A DNA stretch of 64,000 bases from Apodospora peruviana (GCA_033439685.1 JAUEDM010000009.1:558001-622000); one strand, 5' to 3'; counted from the stretch's first letter, positions 32,189-43,953 are shown. Translations and numbers: made by a program. Notes: generated from the sequence alone by a model not told the origin.

Positions 32189-32592
32189 CGCACAACCAAC
32201 TAGCCACCAGAAATCACCTTCGGAAAGCCTCTGCCACTTCATTCCCCCTCCCACAAGGGTCCAACCCCCCAACCAGTTCTTACGACCGCTCAGGGGCCGG
32301 GATCTCCGCTCAGCAACTGGCCCAGGCCTTCTTGGTTTAGACAACTAGGCCACCGGTATTCACTCAACTATGCAGGGAGGACGAACTGCATACCCACATC
32401 GATTCCGCATCCCCGGCAGAAACTAGCTCCTATTATCTAGCAGTCTTGATCAACATCTTCGACATCAGTAGCAGCTGCGTTAGACGCGCTGTGGCTTAAA
32501 TTAATCAGCCATCGGGAGCTGGGACCAACAGAACATCTCTTATCGGATGCGACCCCCTTGTCTCGAGAACAGTGGCTGCGCGTGTACCTAGG

Positions 32593-33540
32593 TTAACCTG
32601 TGCCCGCTGTCTCAGAATGGACACCTGATTTGACCGTAACTCTGCACCCATCGGCGCTCGAAAGAACAAGGGTGAGCTTCTGTCTCTCGCTTCCAACGGG
32701 CTCTACCACCTCTACTGCAGGCAGTTTGATGCCTGGAAACGTCTGCAGAAGGCGTACGTCGGTGTACGACACCTCCATCAGGTCAAAGTCCTCGCCAAGG
32801 CACTGCCTTGGCCCACCGTTGAAGGGGAAGAAGGCCCATCCGATGTCTGTCAGCTCGCCTGTTTCCTAACGTTCCGGTCGGAAGTCCTCTGCGTCTGCAC
32901 CGTAGATGCTCTTGACTCGCGAGTTTACGTATTGCGAAAAGACGACCAACTCTCCTTTGCGCACCATGATTGGACTGCTTCCATCAGGGCCGCCTCCGGT
33001 GGGAAGAAGAGTTGTTTTGATGGCCTCGCGGTTATTGAGGGGCACTGGAGGGTAGAGACGCAGGCCTGGGAGGATAATGAGTTAGTAAATAATAGATTCA
33101 GGAGAATGATGACTCGTGTTGTTTGGTTACACGTACTCTCCTTTATAACGCAGGCCAGGAACGGCATCTTTCGAATTTTCTCCCTGGTTGGGATTGCTGT
33201 GTCTCCCATGACGGAGGCGACTTCGCGACGGAGATGGTCCATCACCGGAGGGTGCCGCACGAGAAGACGGCTATTTTTGCGTGATCACCCGGTCAGTAAG
33301 GTGCCTGTGAGCTCGTTCTGCAGAGATGGACTTACAAGGTCCATGACAGACAGCAAGCTGTCGTGTCTCTTCTCGCCAGCAATACACTAAGCAGCTGGTC
33401 TCTAAGCTCCGCCTCCGTGGCAGACTCCTAAGCGACTTGTTGGATGAACCGGAAAGCATTGTCCTCTTCACCCTCTGGTAAGGTTCTTGACAGTGGTCGA
33501 CACTTGAACGCCCAACACACCAGAACAATATCAAGGCCTG
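32593..33540 (-). pseudogene. Cytochrome P450 (CYP52-like), 3' half only
   Basis: The minus strand reads the C-terminal half of a CYP52-type enzyme. It runs from PEGEEDNAFRFIQQVA through RDTTACCLSWT (I-helix), then intron GTAAGT...AATAG, RLLVRHPPVMDHLRREV, a second intron and [16 protein letters not shown] (ExxR). [13 protein letters not shown] and FFPFNGGPRQCLGE (heme Cys) follow, and the protein ends in VHSETAGTG. TAGs at 33428-33430 and 32866-32868 interrupt it; the latter replaces Trp in FRPERWE. No N-terminal half or membrane anchor is found upstream. Relatives hydroxylate alkanes or fatty acids. The heme site itself is preserved. Confidence 0.85.
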
Positions 33541-33730
33541 CACTCTTGCAACAATCGCAGTAAACCAACCTCCGTCAGGCTTGTGGTCTGGTGGGATTCT
33601 ATAAAGACTCTCCTAGACTAGTCAGGTCCACGAGCGAGACACGCCGCGAAATAACAAAACCCAAAACGTCCAAAGCCAAAGAGAAACTCAGCTATCGAGT
33701 AACAAAGAGAACCAAGAAAAGATAGAAAGA

Positions 33731-33836
33731 AATGGAGAAAAGAAAAAAATGGAGAAAAGAAAAAAATGGAGAGAAGAAAAAAATGGAGAAAAGAAAAAAA
33801 TGGAGAAAAGAAAAAAATGGAGAAAAGAAAAAAATG
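33731..33836. repeat. 17-bp purine-rich minisatellite, about 6 copies
   Basis: The unit is ATGGAGAAAAGAAAAAA, with one copy having GAGAGAAG. Seventeen is not a multiple of three, so the long ORFs across it are artefacts. Confidence 0.95.
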
Positions 33837-34309
33837 AACGGCGAAAGACTGACGCTCTTGCCCAAGGCCCCCCAAGGACAATAATGTCGAGGCCTATGAG
33901 ACAATCTCGGGCGAACAAAGGAAACGGAAAAAAAGCCACTCAGACCGCCATGCACCGTGAAATGTTGCCAAATATAACCTCATGCACCTGGCAACACCCC
34001 TCGGTCCTCTGCCTTAAGCTTATGGTAGAGACCTACTCATATGAGGCTCCAGAGACGCTCCTCCATCTCCCCTAGCCGAGCGCTCTGGTGCTCAAGATTT
34101 TTGAGAAGATCACGGGTCCACTCGTCATAGCCTGAGTCGGGTTAGTCGTGGTCGAGCGAGCTGGCGGGCAGCGTCAGCGGTAATATTTGCGTAGTTGTGC
34201 ATGATATTCTGCCAGAGCCCGCTCCGGATTTTCTTGTCACGTCGAGGCGGAGACATGTCCAACTCCTTGATGTAACGCTTCAAATTCTCCAATGCGTCCC
34301 ATTTCTCTC

Positions 34310-35725
34310 TCAACATGCGATCGAGTGTCTTCTGGTCTTCCCAAGCCTCTTCCGCCCCAAACCACTCCGCTCGTTCAATTCCTGGATCCCTCTATTCGTT
34401 TCCTTCACTCCATTCTCAATCCTCTCTTCGAAGTCCATGCGCATATCCCGGTGTTCCCGCCGGCGCTTGTGCGCGGCCTTGACGGCCTCCCACAGCTGGT
34501 GGACTTCCTTATTCCACGACTCCGCGTAGAGGTTCAAGATCGCCCTGCGAGCGCCTTGACGGGCTGGGTTCTCCCAGTAACGTAACAGATCTTGAGCCTT
34601 TTGAGGAGTGCAGTAACTCAACAGCTTTTGTTGAGCCTCTTTTTGTTTGCGGCGGCTGCTGCGCTTGTCGCCGTGATCGGACTTTTCGGAGCGAGGACCA
34701 TATCCACTATCGGAACGAGTACCTCGTCCACTTTCGGAACAAGTACCGTATCTAGTCTCGGAAGGAGTACCGCATCCACTCTCAGAACGAGGACCGCGTC
34801 CACTCTCAGAATAAGTACGGCGTCCACTCTCAGAATGAGTACCGTATCTTCTCTCGGAACGAGTATCGCGTCCGCTACTCCTCCTTATAGTCGGTGGACA
34901 AGACGATTGACGGCCGTGCGGTGAGGAATCGTTCCATCTTGGTGCTGGGACGTGGAAAAAAGTACGATTCGTATCGTAGTCCATGTCGTGAACAAGCGTA
35001 TCGGCATCTCCCTCGTAGCCTGAGTCGAGGTCGGGTAGGCTGGGAGACGGCGGCGGCGGCAATGTCGTCGTGCTGTTGTTGATCCATTCCCAGGTCCGTT
35101 CGTGGCCTCGACCATGGCGTTGGCGGGTATTGACCGGCAGCGTCATTAATGCCTTCATAATCCGCTTGAACTTCTGCTTGGCTTACGGCGCCTGGATTGC
35201 CTGATTGTATGGGAGAGGACAGGGATAGAACTCGATGACGCGTTCCGGTTGTTGTTGTTGTTGTTGTTGGGGAGTCGATGGATGAGTGGTAATGACTGGA
35301 CTTGGGTGATAATATCGCTCGTTTCCGCCGCCGGGTTGAATATTATCCTGGTGATAGGCTGGGACTTCGTGTTCGGAAACGTCAGACACCGTGTGTTCCG
35401 GGCCTGGGGCGAGAGTTCGGACAAGCGGACTTTCCCCTCGGCGGCCTCGGCTGTTGCCTCCCAAACTGGTTGGGGGTCTGCGGTTAGTCGAGGAGGGTGC
35501 CTTGAGCTTCGGGAGCGGGACAGGCAGTGGGTTCCCGGGGCGCTCGCTTCCGCGGCCTGGAATGGTTTGTTGACGGGCTTCGGCCGGGAACTGGTGCTGT
35601 GCCGTAAGTCCGCGGTTCATCGGTGGTCCCCTATCTGGTTCGCGGGCCCTTGGGTGGTAGTCACCCGGCGACCCAGGAGGCCAAGAGGAGTGTGCCGGGT
35701 TATCCAGACTAGGTCGCTGGGACAT
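34310..35725 (-). CDS. Hydrophilic repeat protein with octapeptide array and poly-Gln, probably decaying
   Basis: Exon 35725-35187, intron 35186-35040 (GTAAGC...TCCCAG) and exon 35039-34310; 422 aa as read. The start MSQRPSLDNPAHSS is the first true ATG. The first exon is Pro/Arg-rich and ends with poly-Gln. The second starts LPDLDSGYEGDADTLVHDMD, then seven octapeptides of the form YGTHSESGR/GPRSESGC, then a Lys/Arg-rich helical part (RSSRRKQKEAQQKLLSYC; HKRRREHRDMRMDFEER). The reading ends at 34310. From about 34375 another frame carries a more natural continuation (EWFGAEEAWEDQK, then LREKWDALENLKRYIKELDM, to about 34125), so a one-base deletion is likely. It is disordered and possibly nuclear; no family is recognised. 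Confidence 0.6.
34685..34870 (-). repeat. 24-bp coding minisatellite
   Basis: Seven or so 24-base units encoding octapeptides with a (S/T)ESGR(G/R)-type core. Units differ at one to four positions. Inside the second exon of the hydrophilic repeat protein. Confidence 0.85.
35248..35269 (-). repeat. Trinucleotide microsatellite encoding poly-Gln
   Basis: A GTT run on the plus strand, read as CAA (Gln) codons in the first exon of the hydrophilic repeat protein. Confidence 0.9.
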
Positions 35726-38700
35726 GTTGGGAGTTTTGTTTCCTGGCAAAACTGCCCTCGTCAGCCGTTACAACAACACCAACTTCTCCGGTGGCATTGG
35801 GCGTCTTCGTCGACCCAACCAAGTTGCAGCACTCTCCTTGCCAAACGCCATGTCAGTCGATCTGCCTTTACATCAGCACCTACATCTAGTCACTACACCT
35901 CACAAGACTCAATCGTCATTATCGAGGAGTCGGCAACGCATTCGACACACTGTTTATCGCACGTCTTCTCTGTCGTGCCCTTTCACTTCAGGAGCTTTGA
36001 CTCGGACTCTGACACAAACTCATGCCAGTCAGTCATCCTTACCAAGAAGACCGTGGATATCAAGGGTGTGTGTTTACACGCAGTCGTCATTGGAGACGAC
36101 AGTTTTCTGATGGGCAACCATGGCACGAAAAGGGAGGCAAGCTGCATGTATGCTGAGGATTTTGTTTGGCTGGTTGGACACAGAGAGGTTGTCGTTCTGA
36201 AGGAGTTTTGAAGCGATGGATATTAGCGGGGGCTCTTGAGAGGATATCTTCGCGTAGTGTGAAACGCAATTCAGAGTTCTTCAGATGCAGGACAGACGAA
36301 GGACGAGGAGCGTCCACGACAAGAAATATTCCAAGTACCCTATTTTGGTCTGGCATTTTGGTCTGGCACGTCTTCTTGGGACATTCTTACGGACATTCCC
36401 ATGGTATATGGTTGTCCCAGGCTCCCACAATGGTTAGCCGGTGGTGTTGTCAGTTGGAATAAGAGCATCGAGGACATGAAGAAGAAGAGGCAAGTAATGT
36501 AGAACTTTGATGTTAAGATAAGTTCCAAGGATTTGGTTAGGTAAGGTTTCATGCTTGAGTAGATAGGAATATCTATCGTGGAACTGACGTCCGTATGAGC
36601 GACGTGGAGCTTCATGAGCACACTTGTCAAATTGAGGCCATTGGAGCACCGATTCCGTGGCACCTACTTGTGCGGACTATTCGTTTTGAAGAAGGTTAAG
36701 ATCGTTTACTCTGTCCTAACTTTGGGAAAAACACGACGGGCAACGCGGCAGAACATTAGCACGGCACAATCAGGCAGCACAACAATAGAACAGGGTACCG
36801 AACGCGAAATGGAATTATATAAACGGCGGGTATACCCGGCGTTCTCGCCATCTAAGTAACATCCATTCCATTCGTTGTTCTTGGTCGGGCTGGTGACTGT
36901 TGTTGTGAACTTGGTGGGGATGGAGTGCAGCTTGGTACTGATAGGGAGATCATCCTAGCAGCCTTGTGAGCACGCACAAAGACAAACCAGCACCTGACAC
37001 ACGATGAACCCCACCACCGAAAACTATAACAAATTCATCGGCAACGCCGTCATACTGAAAAAACGCCAATCAGTCCAAGACGAGCATTTGCGGGTGCTGG
37101 AGGATGGAATGTGGAATGAAAGAACTGTAGTCCAGCGTCGAAACCATGAACACAAGGCCAATCAGTCCACGGCCCGGGTTCTATCACCTAATAATCTGCC
37201 TATCGTTTGAAGCGGCACTACAAAATTCTAGAGCCGAGAACCGTAGAGGAGGACGAGGCTATAGGAGCAGGACTGAACGAGAGAGGGATGATTGGCCTCA
37301 CACCGAGGAATTGCTAGCACTTCTGGCAAGGGGTGACTTAGCAAGCTTATGCATTTGGTGCATTCTTCCATATGCTTGGCCCGGCAGCGAGCTTCACGAC
37401 ATCACTTACCCTGGACTTCTCCGGAAGACCGATGCTGCCATCGAGACGCTCATCTTACTGATGTCAAGTGGCTATATTCGCCTTACATGCTGCCCCTGCA
37501 TCCATGCAAAACGATCAAGAAGAAGATTGAGGACGGAATACCAACAGTCATGTGGAGAAAGATCGCGTGAATCAAAAGATATCGAAAAGGATGAGAGAAC
37601 GGGGCATAAAAGCGAGCATTGTTATCAAATCGTAGATACCTGGTAGAGACGTCGGTGCATTCCTAGCTACCTAGTTTGAAATGCTAATTTGACTCTTCTT
37701 TCTAGACTCCATCCTTGCGGCTAGGCGTGCTTCCTTTTGTTTCGGGATTTCCTTCTTCAGGCGTTTCTGCTTCGCGGCTGACTGTGCGTCCAGCTAGGCG
37801 TATTTCCTTTTGTTCCGGGGTTTCCTCCTTTATACGTGCGCTCGCTAAGATGGGCGGTTGAGCCCGTCAGCCTTGGAAGAAGCAATGACAGAGTTCTGAT
37901 GGGGCGTCCATACTCTGGACCCGGATGTTGGGCCTCGTTGGTTGCTGTTCCTGGTCTGTCCACGGGAGGCGAAGGTGCCTTTTCGGCCTTATGCTAGGTA
38001 TGCATTATTTGTCGTATCTTGTTAGATCACGTCGGTAATAAAATACAACATACATCTTTAACTACGGTAGGTATTTACAAAGACAACACAGCGGCGGGAT
38101 ATGGTGAGAATCGTGACACAAAAGACACAATATCTCTTGAGTCAGAGGGCCACCAGTCGCGTCCACCGGGGCCAAAGGATAGTTAAAGTTCTGCAGGAGG
38201 TGCTCCATCGTCCGCTTGCTTTCCACCAGACTCGGTGGTGTCCTTGCGAATCTGTTTCCGAAACTCGTGCTAAACGCTAGGTAATTAGCGAATATACTTA
38301 AATTTGATGATATCAACTCCACTAACCATGGTTGCTTTCTCCAGTTCATCCTTGGAGGGAATCGTCTATTCAACATTGATCACATAGTTTCACGTCATAC
38401 AGGACATCGTCGAGTTTGCTAGATAGGTACTTACTTACTTCCGCTCGATCGTGCCACTCCATCAAAAAGGCATAGGTCAGGATCCAGATTTTCTGGAATA
38501 AATTTATAGAATGATACAGAGAGAACAATGATATTGTGACTAAGGCAAGGTAGTATGGAAGTAATAGACGACACGCCTCGTATCGACGAATATCTCGTTC
38601 CCGTTATGCGTCCATCCTCTGCTTCAAAGCCATAATAGCAAAACCACAACAACACCTATCACCAACCAAACACGTACTCGTGTGAGGTCAGGTTCATTCC

Positions 38701-38833
38701 CTCGCGCTGTCTGGTGATCATGAGAGCGTCGGCGATGCTCACTGCAGCAGTGCCAAATACTGGGAATAATGGGTACCCTGCTTCAGGTAGTGAACGGGTT
38801 GATACGCGACTCTCGGACACGCCATTCCCTCAG
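35726..38833. other. 3.1-kb region without a recognisable gene
   Basis: ORFs are short, unspliceable by eye and without motifs. An imperfect ~75-base duplication lies at about 37722-37850 (two blocks starting GCTAGGCGT and sharing CTTCCTTTTGTT/TTTCCTTTTGTT). I see no RNA gene. It may be old, scrambled sequence. Confidence 0.5.
37722..37850. repeat. Imperfect ~75-bp tandem duplication
   Basis: Two blocks begin GCTAGGCGTGCTTCCTTTTG and GCTAGGCGTATTTCCTTTTG and continue with similar TTTCCTYCTT segments. The complement is Lys/Arg-rich, but no gene model is supported. Confidence 0.65.
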
Positions 38834-40987
38834 TTAGTTAGCAGGAACCATAAACGCCCCAAACCACCCCTCCAGCTCTTTAACACCCTCCATATCCGCC
38901 CTCGTAACCTTGGCAACATGCCCATCCGGCCTGACCACAACCAACGCTCCAACATCCTTATCAATCCCAAATTTATCATAAATACCCGTCGTCCTGCCCT
39001 CGTTGGTGGGTGGGTTCAGGTTGCCCTGGAGGTTATCCATGTCCCCAAACACCTTCCAGTAGTCGACGACACCCCTATGGTCCTTCGGTCTCCACGCCTC
39101 GGGGACATCGTTCCACTCGACAGCCCAGTTGTCGCACGCATGTATCAAAATATTATCAACCACACTATCAAACCTCGTCTCCTTGGGCGTATACCTCTTG
39201 ACAAAACTGTCTGCTGACACGAAATACTCCCCCACATCTCTGACATTCTGTTTCAGGGTGTCATGGCTCTGAAAATCGCCGCAAAAGTTGAGGATCCGCC
39301 ACGCTCCCGTCGATGGCAAACGTTCATGCAACCACCAAGGCCGGCCCTCGCACTGCCCACCCATCCGATGATCAGGAATCCGCTGCCCAACGAAAAGTCT
39401 AGTCGCAAGCGACGACGTGAACGTCTCGTCCGACGTCTTGCGGTTTGGCTTACTGACCAGTAGCGAAGCATCGTAATCGATCGGACACCCCGTAGAGAAC
39501 GCCATCCCCTGCTCGATAACCTTGCGGAACTCGTCGGTGGAAATGGTTCCCGGGGGGGCCGAAAACAGACGCGATAGCTTTGTATCGTACGCAATCAGGT
39601 CGTTGGCAACCTGCAACCGCTCGCTCTCATAGGTCGACAAGATGGACGGTCTGGCGCGGCCCCGGACGACGTGCGCGATCTTCCATGCCAGGTTGTGGGC
39701 GTCCATCATGCTGACGTTCATGCCCTGCCCTGCCTTGGGCGAATGCGTATGACACGCATCACCGGCGATAAACACGCGCTCGTGCTTGTGAAAGGTCGGC
39801 GCCACGCGCTGGCCGATCTGGTAGCCCGTAAACCAGAGGGTTTCTGCGGGCTCGAGGGTGTACGGAGCCATAATCCTTTGCGCTCGCTCGAGGATCATGT
39901 CGGCTGTGATCTTGGAACGGTCGATACGGCGGGCTGCTGGGACACTGCTGTTGGCTGTTCCCGGTTGTTCTTGGTATTCCACGTCGCCCTTGAGCTGGAT
40001 ATAGAACCGCACGACCACGCCTTCGCGGGGGATGACCATCATCGAGCCTTCAGACGCGGAATGAATAGAGCAGCGCTTGCGGATGTCGGGAAAATCGGTA
40101 ATAGGAACAATGTCGAGGACGCCCCAGACGTGGTCGGTCGTCTCGCCTACGGGAACAATGCCGAGCTGCTTGCGGACCCAGGAGTGCGCTCCGTCGGTGC
40201 CGAGGACGTACTTAGCATGGATCGTCTCGTAGGCGCTATCATCAGCAGCAGCTGTCCTGTTGTCTTCCTCGCCTCCGAACTGACGGTGAAGTCCGTTTTG
40301 GACCCGGTGCCCATATTGTTCCGGATGGGCGTCTTGTTCGGCCAGCTTTCGGACCTTGACCGTGACAGGGTATGCAGTCTGGTCGTGTATTCTGCTCTCG
40401 TCGATGTCGAGGGAGTCTGGGAGTATGGGACGCTCCACCTTCATGGTGCCTTTGGAGAAGCCGTCGATGGCATCGATGAACCACTGTTCGATGCGGCCTT
40501 GGTGGATGACGCTGCCGTTGTATCTCGAGATGCCCGGAATACCTTCGGCTCTGCGGTCGACTTTGTGCAGCTGTCCGTTTGCGTCTGGCTCGTAGTAGCA
40601 GGCCTCTGGAGTACATCATGGTCAGATATGTATCGAACGAACGAACGGAAAGTAGGTAAGTATCTGTAAAACGTACCAAATCCGATGGTGCACTCTGTCA
40701 AGGGCCGGTGGACGAAGCCAAACGAGTCGATAATCTCCATCATACGGGGATGCAGGCCGTCAGCTTGGCCAGCCTGAACCTTGTCGGAGCTTTTGTCGAT
40801 GATGCGCGCATTGATTCCGAGGCGAGAAAACCACACAGCGAGCATGAACCTAATCAAATCTTGTCAGTTAACCCCAATGTCCTAGTATAGAAACTTGTGG
40901 GAGGTAGGACTACCCCGTAGGGCCGGCACCGATGATCAAGACATCGACATTCGACTCCTTTGCTTGGCTGCCTGTCTGGCCCTGCAT
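38834..40987 (-). CDS. FAD-dependent monooxygenase, phenol 2-monooxygenase type
   Basis: Exons 40987-40914, 40849-40677 and 40605-38834, 672 aa; introns are 64 and 71 nt with GT-AG ends and matching phases. The first splice forms the FAD motif DVLIIGAGPTGFMLA. The DG motif VLGTDGAHSWVRK and GD motif FIAGDACHTHSPKAGQGMN are intact. The last ~190 residues form the thioredoxin-like C-terminal domain of phenol hydroxylases (VVVRPDGHVAKVTRADM). NADPH-dependent hydroxylation of a phenolic substrate is the family reaction. An in-frame upstream start (41092) would add 35 residues; the internal MQGQTGSQAKE start fits the family better. Fully intact. Confidence 0.92.
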
Positions 40988-42119
40988 GTTGGGTGTTGAT
41001 CCGGTGTAAGAAGCGTGTAACGATGTTGTTGGTGGGATGGAAGGAGGAGTGCTGGATAGACGCTGAAGGAACAGGTCGGGTGGAATGAACAAGACTAAAC
41101 ACGAACAACGATCAGACAGGCAGCTTCAGATCGATGAAGTTGACCGGGGAAGATAAGGTACATAGGCCATTGATCTTGGTGCCAGGGTGCAAAGGGAAAT
41201 CCTACGTCCCCTCCACAGATTTCGAGACACCTGCTTCTCCCAAGGAGTTGGGTCCAGTCTCCATGGGAAACGGACTGGACTGACGGGCGACGTCGTCCTG
41301 GCGCCGGGGTTCCCTGGCCATCTCCTCCATACCCCGTGGGGAAGAACGGAGCCGCTTCCGGCTCCTCGGCGACGTCTGAGACATCAAGAAGACGGGACCT
41401 ACCTTAGTTGCGTCCACGATATCCCATCTAACCGTGACAGGTAAGGTACGTCGTCGTCCCCGCGTGCGGAGAAGGGCCGTTCGGAATCTTAGTGGGTATC
41501 CGTCGGAATGGTTCCGAGGTTCCGACTTCCAGTATGCCTGGGGTATAACAGACTAAAGGCTGTGTGTGGAAAAGCCCACTGCCAGTCTGGAAAGCCCACA
41601 TGTTGGGAGCCTCAACAAGTGGAGGAGACAGTCGGGTGGTGTTGGCTACAGGGATAGTGCGCACTGTGTCGTGGTTGGCGCGCACTGACTAGGAACTTCA
41701 GTGCTCCAGCCTTCCCCAGACAAGGTGCCCCGTCAACCCCAGATTGCCGGGCAATTCCTAGAAATTTTCTCTCCACTTCCCCAGGTCTTTTCCAGGTCCG
41801 GGAAGTTACATTCACATCATGGTAGCGTTGTGCCTTTTGCATGGCCCAGTGGAGAACTCTTTAACATGAACACAGCCGTCCTGATTGGTCAGCCTTGCAT
41901 CAAATCCGTGCAAGGGAGTCCCTCCTCTCGACAACCTGAAGTCATCGCAACAATCTTGGGTTTCTTTCGGTATCATGGAGAGTGGCGAGGACCAACATAC
42001 ACCTGGCACCGTCGTCCTGCGCGAAGACGGGAGAGACCACCATCTACAATGAAACCGTCACGACAGCGGTCTTCAAGCGAGAGACCGGCAAGGACTAGCA
42101 CATCATCCTTGCGCTGCAG
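40988..42119. other. Intergenic region upstream of the monooxygenase
   Basis: Holds the monooxygenase promoter. From about 41960 to 42119 the plus strand reads open (TTIYNETVTTAVFKRETGKD then a TAG) directly before the glycosylase relic. This may be another gene piece joined to it; not identified. Confidence 0.45.
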
Positions 42120-42455
42120 ACCGGCCTGCTCACCCGCTGGGCCGACCGCGGCGTGCTGATTCTTAACACATGCCTGACGGTGCGGGTCCACGAGGCCAAC
42201 TCTCACTAGAACCGTAGCTGGGAGAAATTCACCCAGAAGGTCATCGGTCTGGTCGCCGCCAAGCGCACCCGGGGCGTTGTGTTCATGGCATGGGGCACGC
42301 CCGCTGCCAAGCGCGTGCTCAAGGTGGACGCAAAACGGCACCTCGTGCTTAAGAGCGTGCACCCGAGCCCACTGAGCGCGTCCAAGGGATTCTTCACTTG
42401 TGGGCACTTCAAGCAGGCGAATGAGTGGCTAGCCAACGACCCAAACGACCGCTAA
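42120..42455 (+). pseudogene. Uracil-DNA glycosylase, C-terminal half relic
   Basis: The plus strand reads GLLTRWADRGVLILNTCLTV, then RVHEANSH, a TAG at 42207-42209, NRSWEKFTQKVIGLVAAK, VVFMAWGTPAAKRVLK and HPSPLSASKGFFTCGHFKQA, ending in TAA. This matches the family-1 uracil-DNA glycosylase from the GVLLLN motif to the HPSPLS catalytic loop. The first half, including the GQDPYH water-activating motif, is absent. TAG probably replaced CAG, a CpA change. It looks like a truncated duplicate; the functional gene should be elsewhere. Confidence 0.88.
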
Positions 42456-43414
42456 ACCGGTCTTCAATAAAGAAACGCTTCATCATGTACGCCATCGGCC
42501 TCGGCGCGGTCCCATACACGGCGGTCTTCGGGACCTTGCTAAACGCCGCTCCGACCGTCCATCGAAGGCCTCACCTGCACTCTCGATTCTAATTCGGCCA
42601 ATACCCCGTCGGGCGACAATGCCCAGTCTCTTCTCCCACCGTTCCAAAACACTTTTTCGCCTCCGAGACATCGGCCGTTTGCCAAGGACGTCCAAGACAC
42701 CGATCCCGACCCTATTGCCTGGTCGGCTCCGGGGGGGGCGGGGGGGATACTCGAGCCTGTTTAGGAAGGGCTGATCAGCATGGCCGATGGGGGCAGGTTG
42801 CGCAGCATCAGGAGCAGATGAAGGAGAATCCGGCGTTGAGGGCGCTGGAACTGAGCGAGATATACGACGTCATGCAGAAGCTCTGGCGGGCTGTGGCGAG
42901 AAACAATATAGGGGCAAGGACGAGTAATCCAATTACGAGTCGAAGGAAACCTGCCACCTGGACAAGCTGGCAGACCTGTTGGCCATCGCGGCCGAGCTTC
43001 GGTGTGCAGCCGCGGTTACCAGCTGCTCGTGGTCGGCGTGGTCGAACCCATCCCCAACGCGCGGGAGCAGGTACGACAACATCGAATAAAAGGGGGAAAT
43101 GGTAAATAGAGGAACTGGGTTTTGCGTCGGGAGAAAAACCGTGACACCATTGGCTCGTAAGACGGAGTGACAAACGCAGCCGGGTTGCCCAATGGGGTTT
43201 CTGCAAAGTCTGTGTTTGACAGATGTTGCCGAATCTGAGCGATTTGATTGGCCGAACAAGCACAAATGCAACACATCGACCATAAGCCGGTATGAATGTG
43301 TTAAATTTAACCGTAGGTCTCTCCCAATTTCAGATCTTGAGGTCACGGAGAAACTCAAGTCGAGGATCTGACACTATCTCAAAATTCTTTTATGTTCTTC
43401 TCCGATACCTTTGA
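42456..43414. other. Gene-fragment-like region with G-rich tract
   Basis: No intact gene. Readings at 42486-42590 (MYAIGLGAVPYTAVFG) and 42818-42930 (ALELSEIYDVMQKLWRAVAR) look protein-like but stop quickly and are not identified. A G-rich tract lies at about 42730-42748. Confidence 0.4.
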
Positions 43415-43424
43415 TATATAAAAA
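43415..43424 (+). promoter_or_regulatory. TATA box of the small secreted protein gene
   Basis: TATATAAAAA lies 80-90 bases before the ATG at 43504, a usual TATA-to-start distance in fungi. Confidence 0.6.
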
Positions 43425-43503
43425 GCCTATGTCCCCATGAGCAGTGTCCTCCGACCATCCTTCCCCATGAACATCACACCCCCTCAGCAAGCCAGCCTCT
43501 ACA

Positions 43504-43953
43504 ATGAAACTCTCTCCTACTTCCCTCGCCCTCCTACTGGGCACGTTCACCTCCCACTCTCTCGTGCTAGCAGCAGAAGGCTACTGCAGCACCACATCCC
43601 CGCAGCACGTCAATATCCAGTCGGGCGGTATCGTGACGACGTACCGACTCGACATACCCGCCATTTCGAAAAGCGGCAAGCTCAGCACCAACTGCATCAT
43701 GAACTCGGGAGCAAAGGGTACTGGTGTGGGACAAGTCCAGACCGCGTGCAACGAGTGCTACGGCGCCAGCCTCGACGTCGACAACGACTACGGTTCGAAG
43801 ACCAAGGACGCTGTCAAGGTCATGCAGAAGAAGTTGGGTCTGAAGGGGAGCAATGTGGATGGGATCTATGGCCCACAGACGGGTGGTCTGATGAAATTCT
43901 ACGGGTGGTCGAATAAGGATTGGAAGTGTGTGAGGGCGGGTATTGATATTTAA
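43504..43953 (+). CDS. Small secreted protein with peptidoglycan-binding-like fold
   Basis: 149 aa, single exon. Residues 1-23 (MKLSPTSLALLLGTFTSHSL...) are a clear signal peptide. The mature part has five Cys (GYCST, TNCIM, ACNEC, WKCV). The last ~75 residues read like a PG_binding_1 module: a D-N-DYGSKTKDAVKVMQKKLGLK segment followed by VDGIYGPQTGGLMKFYG. In fungi such proteins are extracellular and may bind cell-wall glycans or act as effectors (inference). The ATG has an A at -3, and a second upstream ATG is out of frame. Intact. Confidence 0.8.
   Translation: MKLSPTSLALLLGTFTSHSLVLAAEGYCSTTSPQHVNIQSGGIVTTYRLDIPAISKSGKLSTNCIMNSGAKGTGVGQVQTACNECYGASLDVDNDYGSKTKDAVKVMQKKLGLKGSNVDGIYGPQTGGLMKFYGWSNKDWKCVRAGIDI

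Noticed and set aside
33618..33955. Phe-rich minus-strand ORFs resembling membrane proteins
   Set aside because: They are the complement of the 17-bp A/G-rich minisatellite; the unit is not a multiple of three and all three frames look alike.
39671..40669. 332-codon plus-strand ORF
   Set aside because: It is antisense to the intact FAD monooxygenase, whose three-exon frame has all family motifs; the ORF has none.
43504..43953. Recent bacterial gene transfer for the PG-binding-like protein
   Set aside because: Signal peptide, promoter and codon use look fungal, and such modules are known in fungi; nothing in the sequence requires transfer.
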